Assembly: GCA_025345505.1 (NCBI GenBank)
Contig: JANVCC010000017.1
Location: 500,315 to 564,314 of the forward strand
DNA from: Todiramphus chloris collaris
Taxonomy: Eukaryota > Chordata > Aves > Coraciiformes > Alcedinidae
Direction of reading: 5' to 3'
Length of the DNA stretch: 64,000 nucleotides
The notes beneath the pieces were generated by a model. That model was not told where the DNA came from. It did no database searches and saw nothing but the letters and a program-made list of their open reading frames with translations. Of the stretch, positions 40,071 to 52,454 are shown one piece after another (position 1 is the stretch's first letter; every line of letters starts with the position of its first letter). Position numbers and translations under genes: made by a program.

Positions 40071-43047
40071 CTTTGTAAAGAAACAAACAAAAAAAAAAGA
40101 TAAATAGCAAGAATAAGAGGTTGGTGTTATTTGCACACATTTGGTGCTAAACATTCTTTGTGATGAGGAGAGGGAGGGATGGGCTGGGGTAAATATCTAA
40201 TTTTGTTTCTGTTGTTTAGTAAACATCCAACTCATGTTTTATAAATGCTGCAATTAATGTGCAGGCAAAAAGCGAGCATTGTTCTAGAGTTCCAGTTATT
40301 CCAGTTATAGCATGTCATGAAGAGACAAAATTAAAAGTATTATTTAATAATAACCCAAAAATCTTTTATGTTAAGCCTCTATAATTACAAATCACAAAAC
40401 TGATGGATGACACAGAAACACTCCTGCACTATACTCCATACTACCTTACATAATATAATTTACTGAAAGCTTCAGACACATCTGTAAAAGCCTACAAACC
40501 CAAGATACTGTTCTACATAGATTAAAATAGAATGCATTTTGCCTTAATTAAATTCCACAATGTATAAAGCAAGGGAAGGGTCTGTTCTGGAATACAAAGA
40601 AATCAATGACTGTGATTTAAGCAAGTCTTTTCCACATTTGTTTGTCCAGTAACATTTTTTTCCATAATTATATTATTCATTTGCAACTTCCTCATGTCAG
40701 CTTCATCATGTACCACCTTGGAATATTCTGTCCTCCACATGTGAAAGGATCCTTGACCCTCCCACACTTTTTATGCTATCTAAATAAAAAAGCCAAGTTC
40801 AGGGATGTGAGTGCAAGACAGTATAAGCTAAGATCTGCACATCTGGATGGAATCTAAGACTACAGAATTTGCATACTCACTATAAGAAGTTTTTCATGGT
40901 CAGAACTGGTATTCACATGGCAAATTACCCCATTCCTACACAAACTACAGTCTGTATATCTCTGCTACGTTCCTGAAGCTATTTGAGATTACATTTGTAG
41001 AATGACTAATGGTTTTGCACATTCAAAACAAGCCTCTTTTTATTATTTATTTAATTATTTATTTTTATTTCAAAGCATCTATGTATGGACCATTTTAATA
41101 CTCATGTAAAAAGTAGATACTTTGTCAAAAGCCTCAAAATTCTCCTCTTCTTTAAGAATTAATCATTTTGTACTAAAGATATACATATATAAAAGTAACA
41201 ATTAATTCTAACCAACAGTGTCTCGGAATATCTCCCAAGTGGAACTTATACTTTTTAGCCTAAATTTCAGATGGGGTCCACTTAGCAAGTGGACAGCTCT
41301 CATTAGGGTGTCACCTACATGTTCTACAACTGAAATCCTTCATCTGTTTTTTGAAATGAAAGCCTGAATACATACATACATATGTTTTACTCTAGCAGAG
41401 GAATACATCCCATTTCACCTCAGCATTGCTATATGGGGCAACCCTCCACACCAACACTATCACTTTTCCACAGGAAAAAAATAAAAAATGTAAAATGGAT
41501 CAACTGAAAACAGCAGCATTTTTCAATCTGTTATCACTCAGATGAATGCAGAAGCTCAGAACAAGGATGGCACATACAAGCAGAAAAATCTAGGTTAGTC
41601 ACAGGCATTAAACAACCTTAGAACCATTGAATTTGCAGTCTTGAAGTCCTATAGCAATCACTCTTGAGATGATTTTGAAGGTTTAGGAAACTATTTCAGA
41701 AGCAGATCTTTCGGTTTACACTAATTTGCTGTAGTATGTACATATGCTATACTAATTTTTATAGTGTGTATAGCTTATAAGGAATTCATTATATGAGTAT
41801 TATGGCCACTGGATGACCACTTCACTTTCTAAAAGAATGGAGTTTATTCTGTATTCTTCAATTGGAATACTTTCTGGTTTGTTTGTTTGTTTTTTTTTCC
41901 TTGTTGCTGTGTTCTGGATACTGAAAGAAAAGCACATTAATGGATTTAGCAGATACTTTGTGATAAACACTTTTAAAAGCATTTACTATGAAAATTTGCA
42001 ACCACATTCCAAGTATCAAATCAAAACTTCCTTGTATTCTGTAATATAAAATATTGCAATTTTTTTTCAACAATTTCAAATATTACAGATATTGAAGAAT
42101 TAGAAGCTTTTTCTTCTATCTATTCACATGAAATTCCATTTATAAAAAGAAAAATCAAGAGAAGGTCTTTATGTCAGTCTTATAAGGTCAGTTTCATTTA
42201 TGCACAAATCTCCAGATGGATAAACATTACCTTAGATTTATAAAATGGATAACGTTATTCAGTAGCTGAACTCAAGCATGTTTAGTGACCTATTGCAGCT
42301 ATCAAGAAATCCAATATAATACACAGCACAGAATACATTATCACTGTTCCATCACATCTTAGTGTTAAGTGAATGCTATAGTTTATTTGAATTTATTCTT
42401 GAGAAGGAGATATGATATAAAAAGTTGGCCACTGAAAATGTCTGCTGAAGTTATGGGTCCATTAGAATGCTTGCATAAGGAAGACATTATAAGAATATTT
42501 ACTAAAAAATGATGTGCAGGATACTGGCTTGAAAAGTCAATCTTGACAAAGCAGAATGGAAAGTGGTTTTGATATGATTCATTTCCTTAATGTTATGAAC
42601 CAAAAGGAACAGACACCAATGAAAATCTACCAAAAAAGATTTATATCAGGAAAAGCCTCCGTTTTTCAGACTTCATAATAATTGTCAAAGCTTGTGAGTA
42701 GATATTTTAGATAGGCAGTGCCTTCTAACCAGTTCTGGATGGCTTCTTGTAATTAACCTTTTAAAATGTATTTTAAACACCACGCATTACCATCAAATTG
42801 TGCATGTTGATCTGTCTACGGATTGCATCTGTTATAGACACATTATTCAAACATTTGCTGTCAGAGGATTTTAAACTCTTTGAAATACATTCCTGGTGCT
42901 GAATGACAAAATATCCAAGTCACATTAATAAAACTGCCTTGCCTCCATTAATTGTATACTATAGGCCAGAGTTTTCATTCCAACATTTACAAAGCATTAA
43001 GTATGATATCTATAGGATGTTCTGACCCAGTCTGACTGATTACTTAC
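40071..43047 (-). other. DMD: DMD intron 4
   Basis: This 2,977-bp intron lies between exons 4 and 5, with donor GTAAGTAA and an AG acceptor. It is AT-rich, with a short TTTA/TTAT-rich stretch near 41038-41070. I saw no transposon remnant or second gene. Confidence 0.92.
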
Positions 43048-43125
43048 ATTATTTCTCCGCAAAACCTGAAGGGCTTTGTTGACATTGTTCAGAGCATGAA
43101 CTCTTGTGGAGCCCTTTTCTTTAGC
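43048..43125 (-). CDS. DMD: Dystrophin exon 4 (CH1 domain, part)
   Basis: The exon is 78 bp, phase 0 to phase 0, 26 codons, human residues about 63-88. The protein reads AKEKGSTRVHALNNVNKALQ and ends VLRRNN; the stretch KEKGSTRVHALNNVNKAL is characteristic of dystrophin CH1 (utrophin has KERGSTRVHALNNVNRVL). The acceptor is TTTTCTTTGTAG, a good polypyrimidine context, and the donor GTAAGTAA is close to the consensus. The first residue is Ala where human has Pro, and two Arg replace Gln-Asn near the end; the frame is intact, so I take these as lineage substitutions. It lies 969 bp after exon 3 and 2,977 bp before exon 5. Confidence 0.96.
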
Positions 43126-44094
43126 CTACAAAGAAAATAAAACAAATTTGACTGCCCAAAATCAGAAACTGGAACATACACTATATGTAACTAAAATCTC
43201 AAAAGCTACACCTGTAATTTTCTATTTCATAAGTTTATGACAACAACAGTAAGAACATTCCCATACAGTGTGTATATGCAGCTTCCCAATACAAAATGAA
43301 GACAATGGTGAAACAAAATGGATACATAGTTGGAAGGTAATCTGGTACTTTGACACTTTTCAGTGAATGAATCATTGAAATGCATATAAACCCAGCTATT
43401 TCCAGAATGGTTTTTTATGGCTATCCTTCTTTTTCCATAGCACAATTATAGGAACATTGCTATGACAACCTAACAGATAAGTATCAATTTGTTTAATATT
43501 TTCTTACAAATATATTCTCTATGTATTTTGAGTCTCAAACTCCTACTATGCATTGCTATCTTTTATGAGAAATTTTCAGAGAAAGATCCCAAGCTTACAG
43601 AATCCAAGCAGGAACATAAAAAAGGATATTAAAAAAAAGTATGTGTGACATGTTACTTTAGAATTTCAAGGCAATAAGAATAAGCTGTGATGTGTAAAAC
43701 TCAAATACCTGGACTGCGTGTGTGAAATTCATCAGCAAACCATTCTAATTCTATGCATTAAATTTTATTCTTTGTACATGGCACAAACATCTAGTGATAA
43801 ATAATTTCTGAATTCCAGATAAAATCTTAATATCAAAATGAACATTGCCTCCATTCTGTTTCTCTTTGCCACACTCCCGTAATTTCATTTCAAATGTATG
43901 AATAGCAATGTGCTACTAATACAGCTCTCAGTCACAATGTTTCCTCAATTTCAAATGAAACCTTAAAATATTCAGACCCCTAAAAATTAGTTTACACAGC
44001 CCAATTCAGTAGCATAAATTCATGAACAGCCCCTACTACAATTATCACAACACCAAGACTTCAATATACAGTAAACCTGTTAGTATACACATAC
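43126..44094 (-). other. DMD: DMD intron 3
   Basis: This 969-bp intron lies between exons 3 and 4, with donor GTATGTGT and acceptor TTTGTAG. I saw no repeat or second gene in it. It is shorter than the human intron 3, which spans several kilobases. Confidence 0.93.
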
Positions 44095-44187
44095 AAGATT
44101 TTGGCCTGTAAGGCATTCCAGAAGCTCCAGAAGTCTTCGCCCATCTCGGAAATCATTAAAAAGGTCTTCAATGTGACGTCTTCCAAA
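44095..44187 (-). CDS. DMD: Dystrophin exon 3 (CH1 domain, part)
   Basis: The exon is 93 bp, phase 0 at both ends, 31 codons, corresponding to human residues about 32-62 in the first calponin-homology domain, which binds F-actin. It begins FGRRHIEDLF and contains the typical CH-domain stretch RDGRRLLELLE, then CLTGQNL. The acceptor is TTTCATTTCAG and the donor GTATGTGT. A likely branch point (TTTTAAC) lies about 30 nt upstream of the acceptor, and beyond it on the same strand is a T-rich tract of about 73 nt. The Leu at human position 54, whose change to Arg is linked to muscular dystrophy, is conserved. Cys at position 56 and Asn at 61 differ from human Gly and Lys. The next exon starts after a 969-bp intron. 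The upstream exon 2 is not in the window. Confidence 0.96.
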
Positions 44188-44224
44188 CTGAAATGAAACA
44201 ATGGCTTTAGCTAGTTAAAATGCT

Positions 44225-44297
44225 AAAACAAAAAACAAAACAAAAAAACACAAAAAAAAAAAAAAAAAAAAACAAAAAAAAAAAAAAAAAAAAAAAA
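44225..44297. repeat. A-rich tract next to exon 3
   Basis: About 73 bases are almost entirely A with a few C interruptions, including uninterrupted runs of about 20 or more A. On the minus (gene) strand it is a T-rich stretch beginning 38 nt upstream of the exon 3 acceptor. Confidence 0.95.
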
Positions 44298-44765
44298 GGA
44301 GCAAGAAAAGAGGAAGAATCAAAATATTAAAATAAGACCAGAAAGCTGTAAAAGGCACTGTCTTACAAAGTGCTGTATTCCACAATACATTTAAAAGGTA
44401 TGAAGTAAAGGAGGAAAATATCTTACACTTAAACTATTAAGATTTACATCTGTTTTTAACAGTGTTCTGCATAAGAGAGATTGGTGCCTACCTTATTTCA
44501 AGTAATTTTCTCAGGCTAGGAAATGTACATCCTTCATTCCCTCTTAAAATTTCACTTTTGAAATAATTTGTGATAAACTGCTGCAGATTCAATAATTTAT
44601 AATTTGTCCACATACCATTAATTCCAACAATTAACCTGAACTAAATACTAAGGAAGCTAGAACTCAAACTGGACATGGGTATTGAGGTGCAATTCAGGAG
44701 AACAGGAAAAATAATTAGCCAAATGAAAAGAAAACAAAACTATAAAAACCAAAATAACAAAACAT

Positions 44766-44784
44766 AAAAAAAAAAAAAAAAAAA
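44766..44784. repeat. A homopolymer
   Basis: Nineteen consecutive A. No gene-like or SINE-like sequence precedes it on the plus strand. Confidence 0.93.
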
Positions 44785-47137
44785 CCCAAACACAAACATC
44801 TAGAAAATGATTTAAGAGATTTCAAGCTTAAGTGCCTAGTAGGGGCTATTTCACATGGAAGAAACAAATTTGGAATTACACACAGAGAGGTAAGTCTCAT
44901 GCTTATACTAGTAAGGATCTAAGAATATCTATGTTAATAGGACATATTTGGAATTGTACTGAATCAGGGCCTCATCATCATAAATGGCTAAACCACAAAT
45001 CACATTTTGTACATTGAATCAACAAAAGATGAAAGGAAATACTTGGGATTTTCCCATATGTGACAATGGTAGATGATTTACTCTTTCTAAAATTCCAGCC
45101 AGGTTTCTGATTTACTAATTTGACTAATGCATTAAACTTTTAAAATGTAGAAATATAATTTTATATAGTTTAGTCATGATGCATCTTTTATGTGTACCTA
45201 TAAATTCTGACATATTTTTGCATGTATGATGGCTGTTGAGAACTACAATTAAAAAAAAATATTATTTTGTGCAGTGTCAAGTAGAATCACATGTCCATAT
45301 TATTTCTAATTTGCAAAATTTCACAGGTGCTTTGATTGCTTTGAGAGGAAGCATCTGTATTTTAATTTGCTAGAATTGATACCATGCTGACCTACATTGC
45401 ACATCTTCCACTTTTACCACAGAGCAATGTAGAATTGGGAATCCATATTACACAGAAAACATTTGCTTTCCTGTCAGCAGTGTTTTTCTGGTACTCACTG
45501 CAACACTCTTTAGAGCTAGCTGGAAATTTTATGAAAAATTTATTTTGACAGATTGTATCAATTCCTTCAGAAGGATTCTTAAATAGGGGACAGAATTAAG
45601 GGCAGTTTCCAGCATTAGACCCATTTTTTCCTCAATCAATAAATATGTGTACAGCACAGACTTTAGTGTTGTTGGCTGCTCTGGCCTAACTCTTTCCCTC
45701 TTCTCTCTGACTCTCTCTTCTAAGGCAAGAGCTCCTTTCAATTCCTTCATTATTTTTGTAAAATCTTGTTTCTGTTTCACAGAGCAAACAAATCCAAAAC
45801 ATCAAAAATTTTCTACAGCAGTGGAAATGCTTGTTTTCTAGCCAGTTTTCAAACCCTGCACAACCCATTCCAACTAAACTAATTTCCAGTTGACACATAT
45901 GCTGCCACTTCACTACCTAAAATATCTGAAAAACAGTACTGAATAGATTTGCATGTGATTTACTCACCCTGATCAACCTCTTGAATTATGTGTTTAACTA
46001 ATAATACTCAGCAACTCTATTTTCTGCATTGCTTATAGTACGAGAAATGGCTTTGATAAAATGTTTTACATTATAGTATGAACAGTCATGTGCCATTATG
46101 AAAATCAAGCCACATATTGTATTCCTGAAGTTGTGTATTGCTTAATCTATACAGCAAAAACTTAAAACATATGATTAAATCAGAATGACCTTATTTTGTT
46201 CCCCAGTCTTGCAGATCAAAAGTGGTATTTTTGCAGAGGGGAAGCACAAGACCTACAGACACATAAGGGAACATTTTAACATTCTTTAGAAAGTTGAAGT
46301 GATCAGTAGGCCTTTCTGTAACACTATGAAAGACTTGTGCCCATAATGTTACTGAATCACTCTGGGAATATGAGCAGAATGGCATTTTGATAATAGAATA
46401 TAATTCTATGGCTTTGTGTCATAAGGGGAAAACAGAATAGCCTTCATAACTGACTGTGTGTCTGCCTTTCTTCCTTTTTGCAACATTTAAGCTATTTGTA
46501 AAGTTTAGGTTGAAATCCATCTAGGACAGACAAAAATTCCACTTGAAACAAAAATATGGTGGTGTTTTTTTGGTAAGGCTTTCAGAAACAAAATTAAGAC
46601 ACAGTATGGTAGCATGCCTAGTAGGAAATATTACAAGTAAACCTTAGAGTAAAAGTTACCATTGATTTTTAAGGTCTTGGAAGTATACCTTTCATTAATC
46701 AGCAACTAATAATGTTTTAAGACACCCTATACTACTGACACACATATCATCCTTAACCTGAAAAAGATTGCTATTTTTCTGGTAAAAGGATAATTAAGTC
46801 TTCTTTTGCAAACAGATTGAATGTCTTCATTGGATCGAAATTGCAGTAAGTCTTCAGAAACAAAGGGATCAAAGATAATCATATAAATTCATTGTGTCAT
46901 TGAAAAGCATCTAAGTTGTATGAAGCTTTGAAAACAATGAAAACACCAGCATGGCTAGTCAATGACTTGTCAAAACAAATCCTAGCCCTTTATTTTAAAT
47001 TCTTGTTGAGAATGACCTCGTTTTAAAGCATTGCTTTAGGTTGTGGCCTACAGCCACCACTCGTTACCTACATTTTTTTTCATGTATCTGAATGAAATAG
47101 TTCAGAAGAATCTCCTGAGTTGTTTGTATGAATGTTG

Positions 47138-47327
47138 ATGGAATACTGGAACAGGTTGCCCAGGAAGGTGGTGGAGGCCCCATCCCTGGAGACATTCAAG
47201 GTCAGGCTTGATTAGGATCTGAGCAACCTGATCTAGTTGAGGATGTCCCTGCTTAATGCAGGGGTTTGACTAGATGACCTCTGGAGGTCCCTTCCAATTC
47301 AGGGTATTCTATGATTTTAAGATTCTA
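47138..47327 (+). mobile_element. CR1 LINE, very short 3' fragment
   Basis: About 190 bp of CR1 3' end on the plus strand: ACTGGAACAGGTTGCCCAGG, then CCATCCCTGGAGACATTCAA, then GACTAGATGACCTCTGGAGG and TCCCTTCCAATTCAGGGTAT with ATTCTATGATTTTAAGATTC at the end. Confidence 0.93.
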
Positions 47328-48393
47328 TATGACAAACTTGATCATAACCCAATTTTACAAATGCCCAAAGCAGCTGCATGATGGAGTTTTGGTTCACACA
47401 TGGTTTTTCTTCTTCAAAACTACAATGATGGAAGAGATAGGGGAAACAAAAGTGAGTACAGGACAGAGGAAGGACTACAGATACTCAATGAGAAGTGCAA
47501 GGTGGCTTTTCATCAGTGTGGCAGTGATTTTCCAACTGGTAGTTTGACTGGCAGCAATATGAAACTAGAGATAACTGTGTGATATTGATCAATATATAAG
47601 CTATCTCTAATATTAGACAAGTACATCAGCAAAGTAATTATCATCTTTTTCTCCCTAACTTGCTTATTTCACCAAGAACAACAATTAATGGAGAGATTTG
47701 CAGGATTGGAGACAGGGATGAAAAGGACATACTTTCTAGAAGAACGACTAACAAAAGAAAAATCTAAGATAAGAATTTGTTAGAATCTTCACAATTAGAA
47801 AAACTTGAAAGACTTTAAGTATATGGCCGTTTTACATATTACTTTAACCTACTGTCTTAGTGTTAAATAAAGGTCAAAAACCAGTTAATTTCCTTGGTTT
47901 AGCCAATATGGCTGTTGGCTGCAACTGGTGGTATTTGCATAACATAAAGGAACCTGAAGGGAATCCAAGCAATTTATATTGAAAGAAAATAACTAAAAAC
48001 CATGATACAGAAGGGAAGATAAGATTACTGGTTTACCGTGGTTGAAATTAACCCTCCAATTTAGATAAGGATGGAGGAAAAGAATTCACAAAATACGTTT
48101 GTATGGAAAAAAGTCCCTACACTACCATAGTCAACTACACAAGCTTTAGTCTTAGAATTAGAAAGTGATGTAAAATTAACATCTTAGAAAAACATGGGAA
48201 CTCAGAAATGCTCTCAGTATTAATTAGACTGAAATAATACCTAAAGGGTATTAGTTATTTTTCAACTCAGCCACTGATCCGATCTTATTCCAAAGAATGC
48301 TACCTAAAAAGACAGAAGCAGATGGAAAAGAAAGACAAGAGAAAATGAGGAAACAGAGAGAAAAGAAGTGTTGACAGATAAATGTAGTTTCAA

Positions 48394-48416
48394 TTTTTTT
48401 TTTTTTTTTTTTTTTT
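48394..48416. repeat. T homopolymer
   Basis: Twenty-three consecutive T. Confidence 0.93.
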
Positions 48417-50476
48417 GGCATGAATATATTTAAGACATCAAGCTCCATCATATTCTTCTCACTACTGTCTACTTTCATTGTCATTCCTGTGTTCTTTCCA
48501 AAGACTATATTAGACCTCATTTTTTCTATGAACATTTAAGAAGTAAATCTTATCAAACAAGTAAATTATTTAATCAGTTCATTCATCAGATAAATTATGG
48601 AAGAAGTTCATATTGTAGGAGGTATTACATGAAAAGCTGGCATTATATGAAAAGCTCTCTGTTCAGAGCTACATACGAGACAGTAACTGTGAAAGCAATA
48701 CAGAGAAGAACATCAAATAATTGAAAAAATATCTTGTTCAGAGAAGGTACAAACCCATCCATCTGTTCATTAATATTGTCTCTCCTATTGCCCGGTGCTA
48801 AAATATTATGAGTCAAAGCTCCTAAAATTCCAGTTAGCATATATCTGTTAGTAGACATTATGTTTTAGAATAAATTAGCATAGGGAAATCCTATACTAAT
48901 GGCAAATATAGAGTGAAGGGAAATTAATAGTAAGGGGAAGGAGTTGGGAAGGGAGAGGAAAGGAAAGGAGGGGTAGAGGATTAAGAACAAGTCATAACTT
49001 AAATTTTGTCCCATGAGCACAAAGGGTAGAAATATGTTTCTGTTTCCTGAGATTCATAAACACTCAAAATTTCAAGCAATAAATCCATAATAACAAATCC
49101 AGAAAAATATATGATAACAGAAGACTGTAACAGAGCTATTCTTTGAGGTTTTTAACATGAATATATCTTTTTTATAAAAATGCCATGTAATAGACACTTT
49201 TCCTGAATTTTCCACACAAATTACGGAGTAAAAACTTGCCTGAGCAAGAGATCTGAGACATTTTATTTTCCTTTGCAAAGAAGTATGCATTTAGATTACA
49301 CTTTTCATTTGAGGGCAGAGTAGACAGTAAGAAGATTATTACAGTAAGACACATTGGATGCTATTTCTTATGTATTTTACAGTATTATTGACTTATTTTT
49401 GTCAGTTCATCTGGGAAATCTAGCAACTGAAACTATCAACAGAGGGAGAGAGACAAAGGATAAATTAAAAGAGAAAAGTCACTGTAAAGACCGAGAATTC
49501 GAGGTGAGGCATGACACCAGACAGAAGATGTAAGGTTCTATTAGATGCAAATCAGGAAAAGTCAGCTTACCAATAAAATTTATGGATGCAGAAATCCTTC
49601 AGACTCCTGGGACAGGTAAATAACTGAGATTTTAAACTGGGAAAAGACCTATGCCTCCAGGAGGGGCAGGAAACCCAGACCACAGAAGCCAGAAGGGAGC
49701 TGTACTGCAGTCCAGTTGTGCCCCCAGCATGCTGGGCTCTCGAACAGAGACAGAGGTGCCCTGCAATTTGGCCAGGACCATGCTGCTGATTGATTACTAA
49801 AAAGATGAAAGAAAGCCATAAATCTTCATATAAGTTTCTCAAGTAACACAAGCTGAGTTTGTAAATCTGTAAATTTCACTGAATAGAAATCAGTAAGAAA
49901 TAAGTAAAATCTTGGCTGGCTTATAGATGTTACCTTTAGTAAGACTTCAAAGAATAAGCCTTTTCTTACAGTCAAAATATTAGATGCCTCACTCTCTGTA
50001 GCAATAAAGAAAAGCCATTGAGCTAATATCAATGGATCTTTTAAGTCAGTTTTAATAAAAGAGGGATTATTATTACTTACTCTTGCTCTGTTAAATATAT
50101 TAAAAGCTGAATTTCTCTCCCCAACATCTTTGTTTATGGTTTTTTTTCATCTCTGCTGGGAAGTTCCATAAAAGTGACTGACAATTTTTTTCATTGATGC
50201 TGGATTACTATTAGAGCAGCAAAAGATATTGTCCCAGTCATAAGGGAAGTAAGATTCACCAGACATAGTTTAATTAGGGCGTAGCTTTACTTACTCATGG
50301 AAAGCACTGAGCAATAACTTAAGCCACACAAGCCATCCTTTCTCCCTTCATCCTTTTCTCCTGCAAGAACATGGAGGAGTCCACTCTGATGCAGGTGGAA
50401 GGTAAACCCTGCACAAGCTTTTTGCCTCTCTACTGTCAGAGCTCCAATCTGTTTCCCAGCTTTTGTAGTAGACAAC

Positions 50477-50496
50477 TTTTTTTTTTTTTTTTTTTT
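50477..50496. repeat. T homopolymer
   Basis: Twenty consecutive T followed by GCAG, giving a chance acceptor-like site on the plus strand. Confidence 0.93.
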
Positions 50497-50973
50497 GCAG
50501 TCTAACTTCAGCTTTCAAGGAATTACACATAGGAGTAACTCATATGTTTAAAATTACTACTACTGACCAACTGAGAGGAAGGTGTACAATAGTTATGTAA
50601 AGATGTCACACTCTTCTCACAGACAATGCCCCAAATATTACCCTGCATTTCAACAAGGTAGCTATCACAATGCCTGCAGCAGGCCTAGAACACCCAACTC
50701 TGCTCTGAAAGAGGAATCTAGGGGCAGGTCCTACCAACTGTCTGAAGGCAATTAATGTTTGTGGAACAGGAGAAATAATCCCAGCACAGGAGACGGTTTG
50801 ATATCTAGACCCTGATGTTCAGATAATGACACCAGATCCTCCTGGCACTTCCATTCAGTTCTTGTGAAAGGATATTTTCCTCTCAGTACACTTTACTTTT
50901 CTAGTCTCATTAAAGAGAAGCATACTCATACACCTCTAAGTTTCTAAACAACACCTTGTTATTTCCATTTTAA

Positions 50974-51000
50974 AATAATTAATAATAATAATAATAAATA
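50974..51000. repeat. AAT microsatellite
   Basis: A short run of AAT/ATA units of about nine repeats with one interruption. Confidence 0.85.
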
Positions 51001-52171
51001 TCAGAAAATCTGCAGGGGCCATATATATCCAGAACAGAAATACAGATGTACTGACAGATACAATTATGTTAGTATAGCTATGACTTAGCTCTCAGAAATT
51101 TGTTTCTAAATGAAATGTAAATAAAAGAATAAGTAAATAAATTTGTCATAGTAACTCATACCTCATCTTTGGTTTACCCTCACCTAGCAGTTATCCAAGA
51201 AGGACAGAGAGGTACAGAAAGTTCTGACATCAGTTGAGCAGGAGAATTAACTAATACGTGAAGAGCAGTCTCACCACGGTCTCCAATTATTGTGTAGACT
51301 ACAGATAATCTATATTATCTCCTCAGTACACATCATCGTACTCTTCTGAAGACAATATAGAAGGCCTTCTGAGATCCAACATTTTCTTTGCAGAGACTTC
51401 TAATTTACCTTTCCTATGTTGAATTCCACTGTAAGATTAATTATGTGATAATTAAAATATTGGAAGTTTCATGATGCATAACAGAACTTCCTAAAGTTAT
51501 GTTGAAATGTTTCCCATTCTTGGGACCATTGACATGCATAAAGCTGAACTATTTTCTTTGCCCTGAAAGCTAAGTGAAAACATTATTTATTAAATAGACA
51601 CATGGCATTTTAAGTCAAAGCCAAAATAGTTATTATCTATCCTATTTTCATAAAAAATTCCCTTATGAAGTTTATTCAATACAACTTGAATTCACTTTAA
51701 TTAGACATTCTGCCTTACCTATTAATGCCTATTAATGACAATTTGCCCTGCAATTATTACACAAAGTTTCTGTTTGGCAAGAAGTGGATGTGCAATGTTG
51801 GCATCTACTGCTTTCCTTTTAAGCAATACAAAGCTTACAGGAATATACAAATTAAATCCGGTAGCTATCTTTTTTCACCAGTTTAATCTAGCCAGCTAAT
51901 GTCACTGAATAATTTCTTATTTTGCAGTACATTGCTATTCAAGCTCATTAGGGAGTGGATGACCGGCAATGGGATCAAAATAAACCTTCTGGAAGTGGGT
52001 ATGAGCATGGAGTCAGCAAATTCCTACAAGGTTTGAAGAATGAGTCATGAATTCAGAATCAAGGATAAGGGCATTTCTTTTGACAGTACAGCTACCTTCA
52101 TGCAATCTAGTAATTGATGGCAATAAGCTTCTTTTTTTGCAAGTATATGTATAATTATACTTTTCATCTTG

Positions 52172-52454
52172 CTGGTCAGTTTAGGTTCACCTGTTCTGTC
52201 CACTCCACCCTGCAGGTGCAGCCTTTTACTTTCTGCACCCCCAATGTGGTACACAAGATTTAGCCGTAGACTTTCTCTGCACACCAATCCTTGGTAGTAA
52301 CTCTAAACACTGAGCATCATCACTGCTAAAGGCAGACACTGGCTGTGAAAATCTGTTTCAGTTAACTTCAGAAAGTGCAGTTAGTTAGAAGAGACTGAGG
52401 TGAAAAGTAAAATCACTGAACAGAATTAGTTCTGTTCTCACTCAAAAAAGGACA
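52172..52454 (-). mobile_element. Truncated LTR of the same family
   Basis: About 283 bp align end to end with 63700-63981 in the same orientation. Shared stretches include AATCCTTGGTAGTAACTCTA, AACACTGAGCATCATCACTG and ACTGAACAGAATTAGTTCTG. It begins at the LTR 5' terminus (minus-strand TGTCC at 52454) and breaks off near 52172, so only the first third of U3 remains recognisable. No duplication of the target site could be seen. Confidence 0.85.

Noticed and set aside
24356..44187. Utrophin as the identity of the gene
   Set aside because: Exons 4 to 6 carry dystrophin-specific stretches ([30 protein letters not shown]), where utrophin has different residues. Only two positions in exon 6 look utrophin-like.
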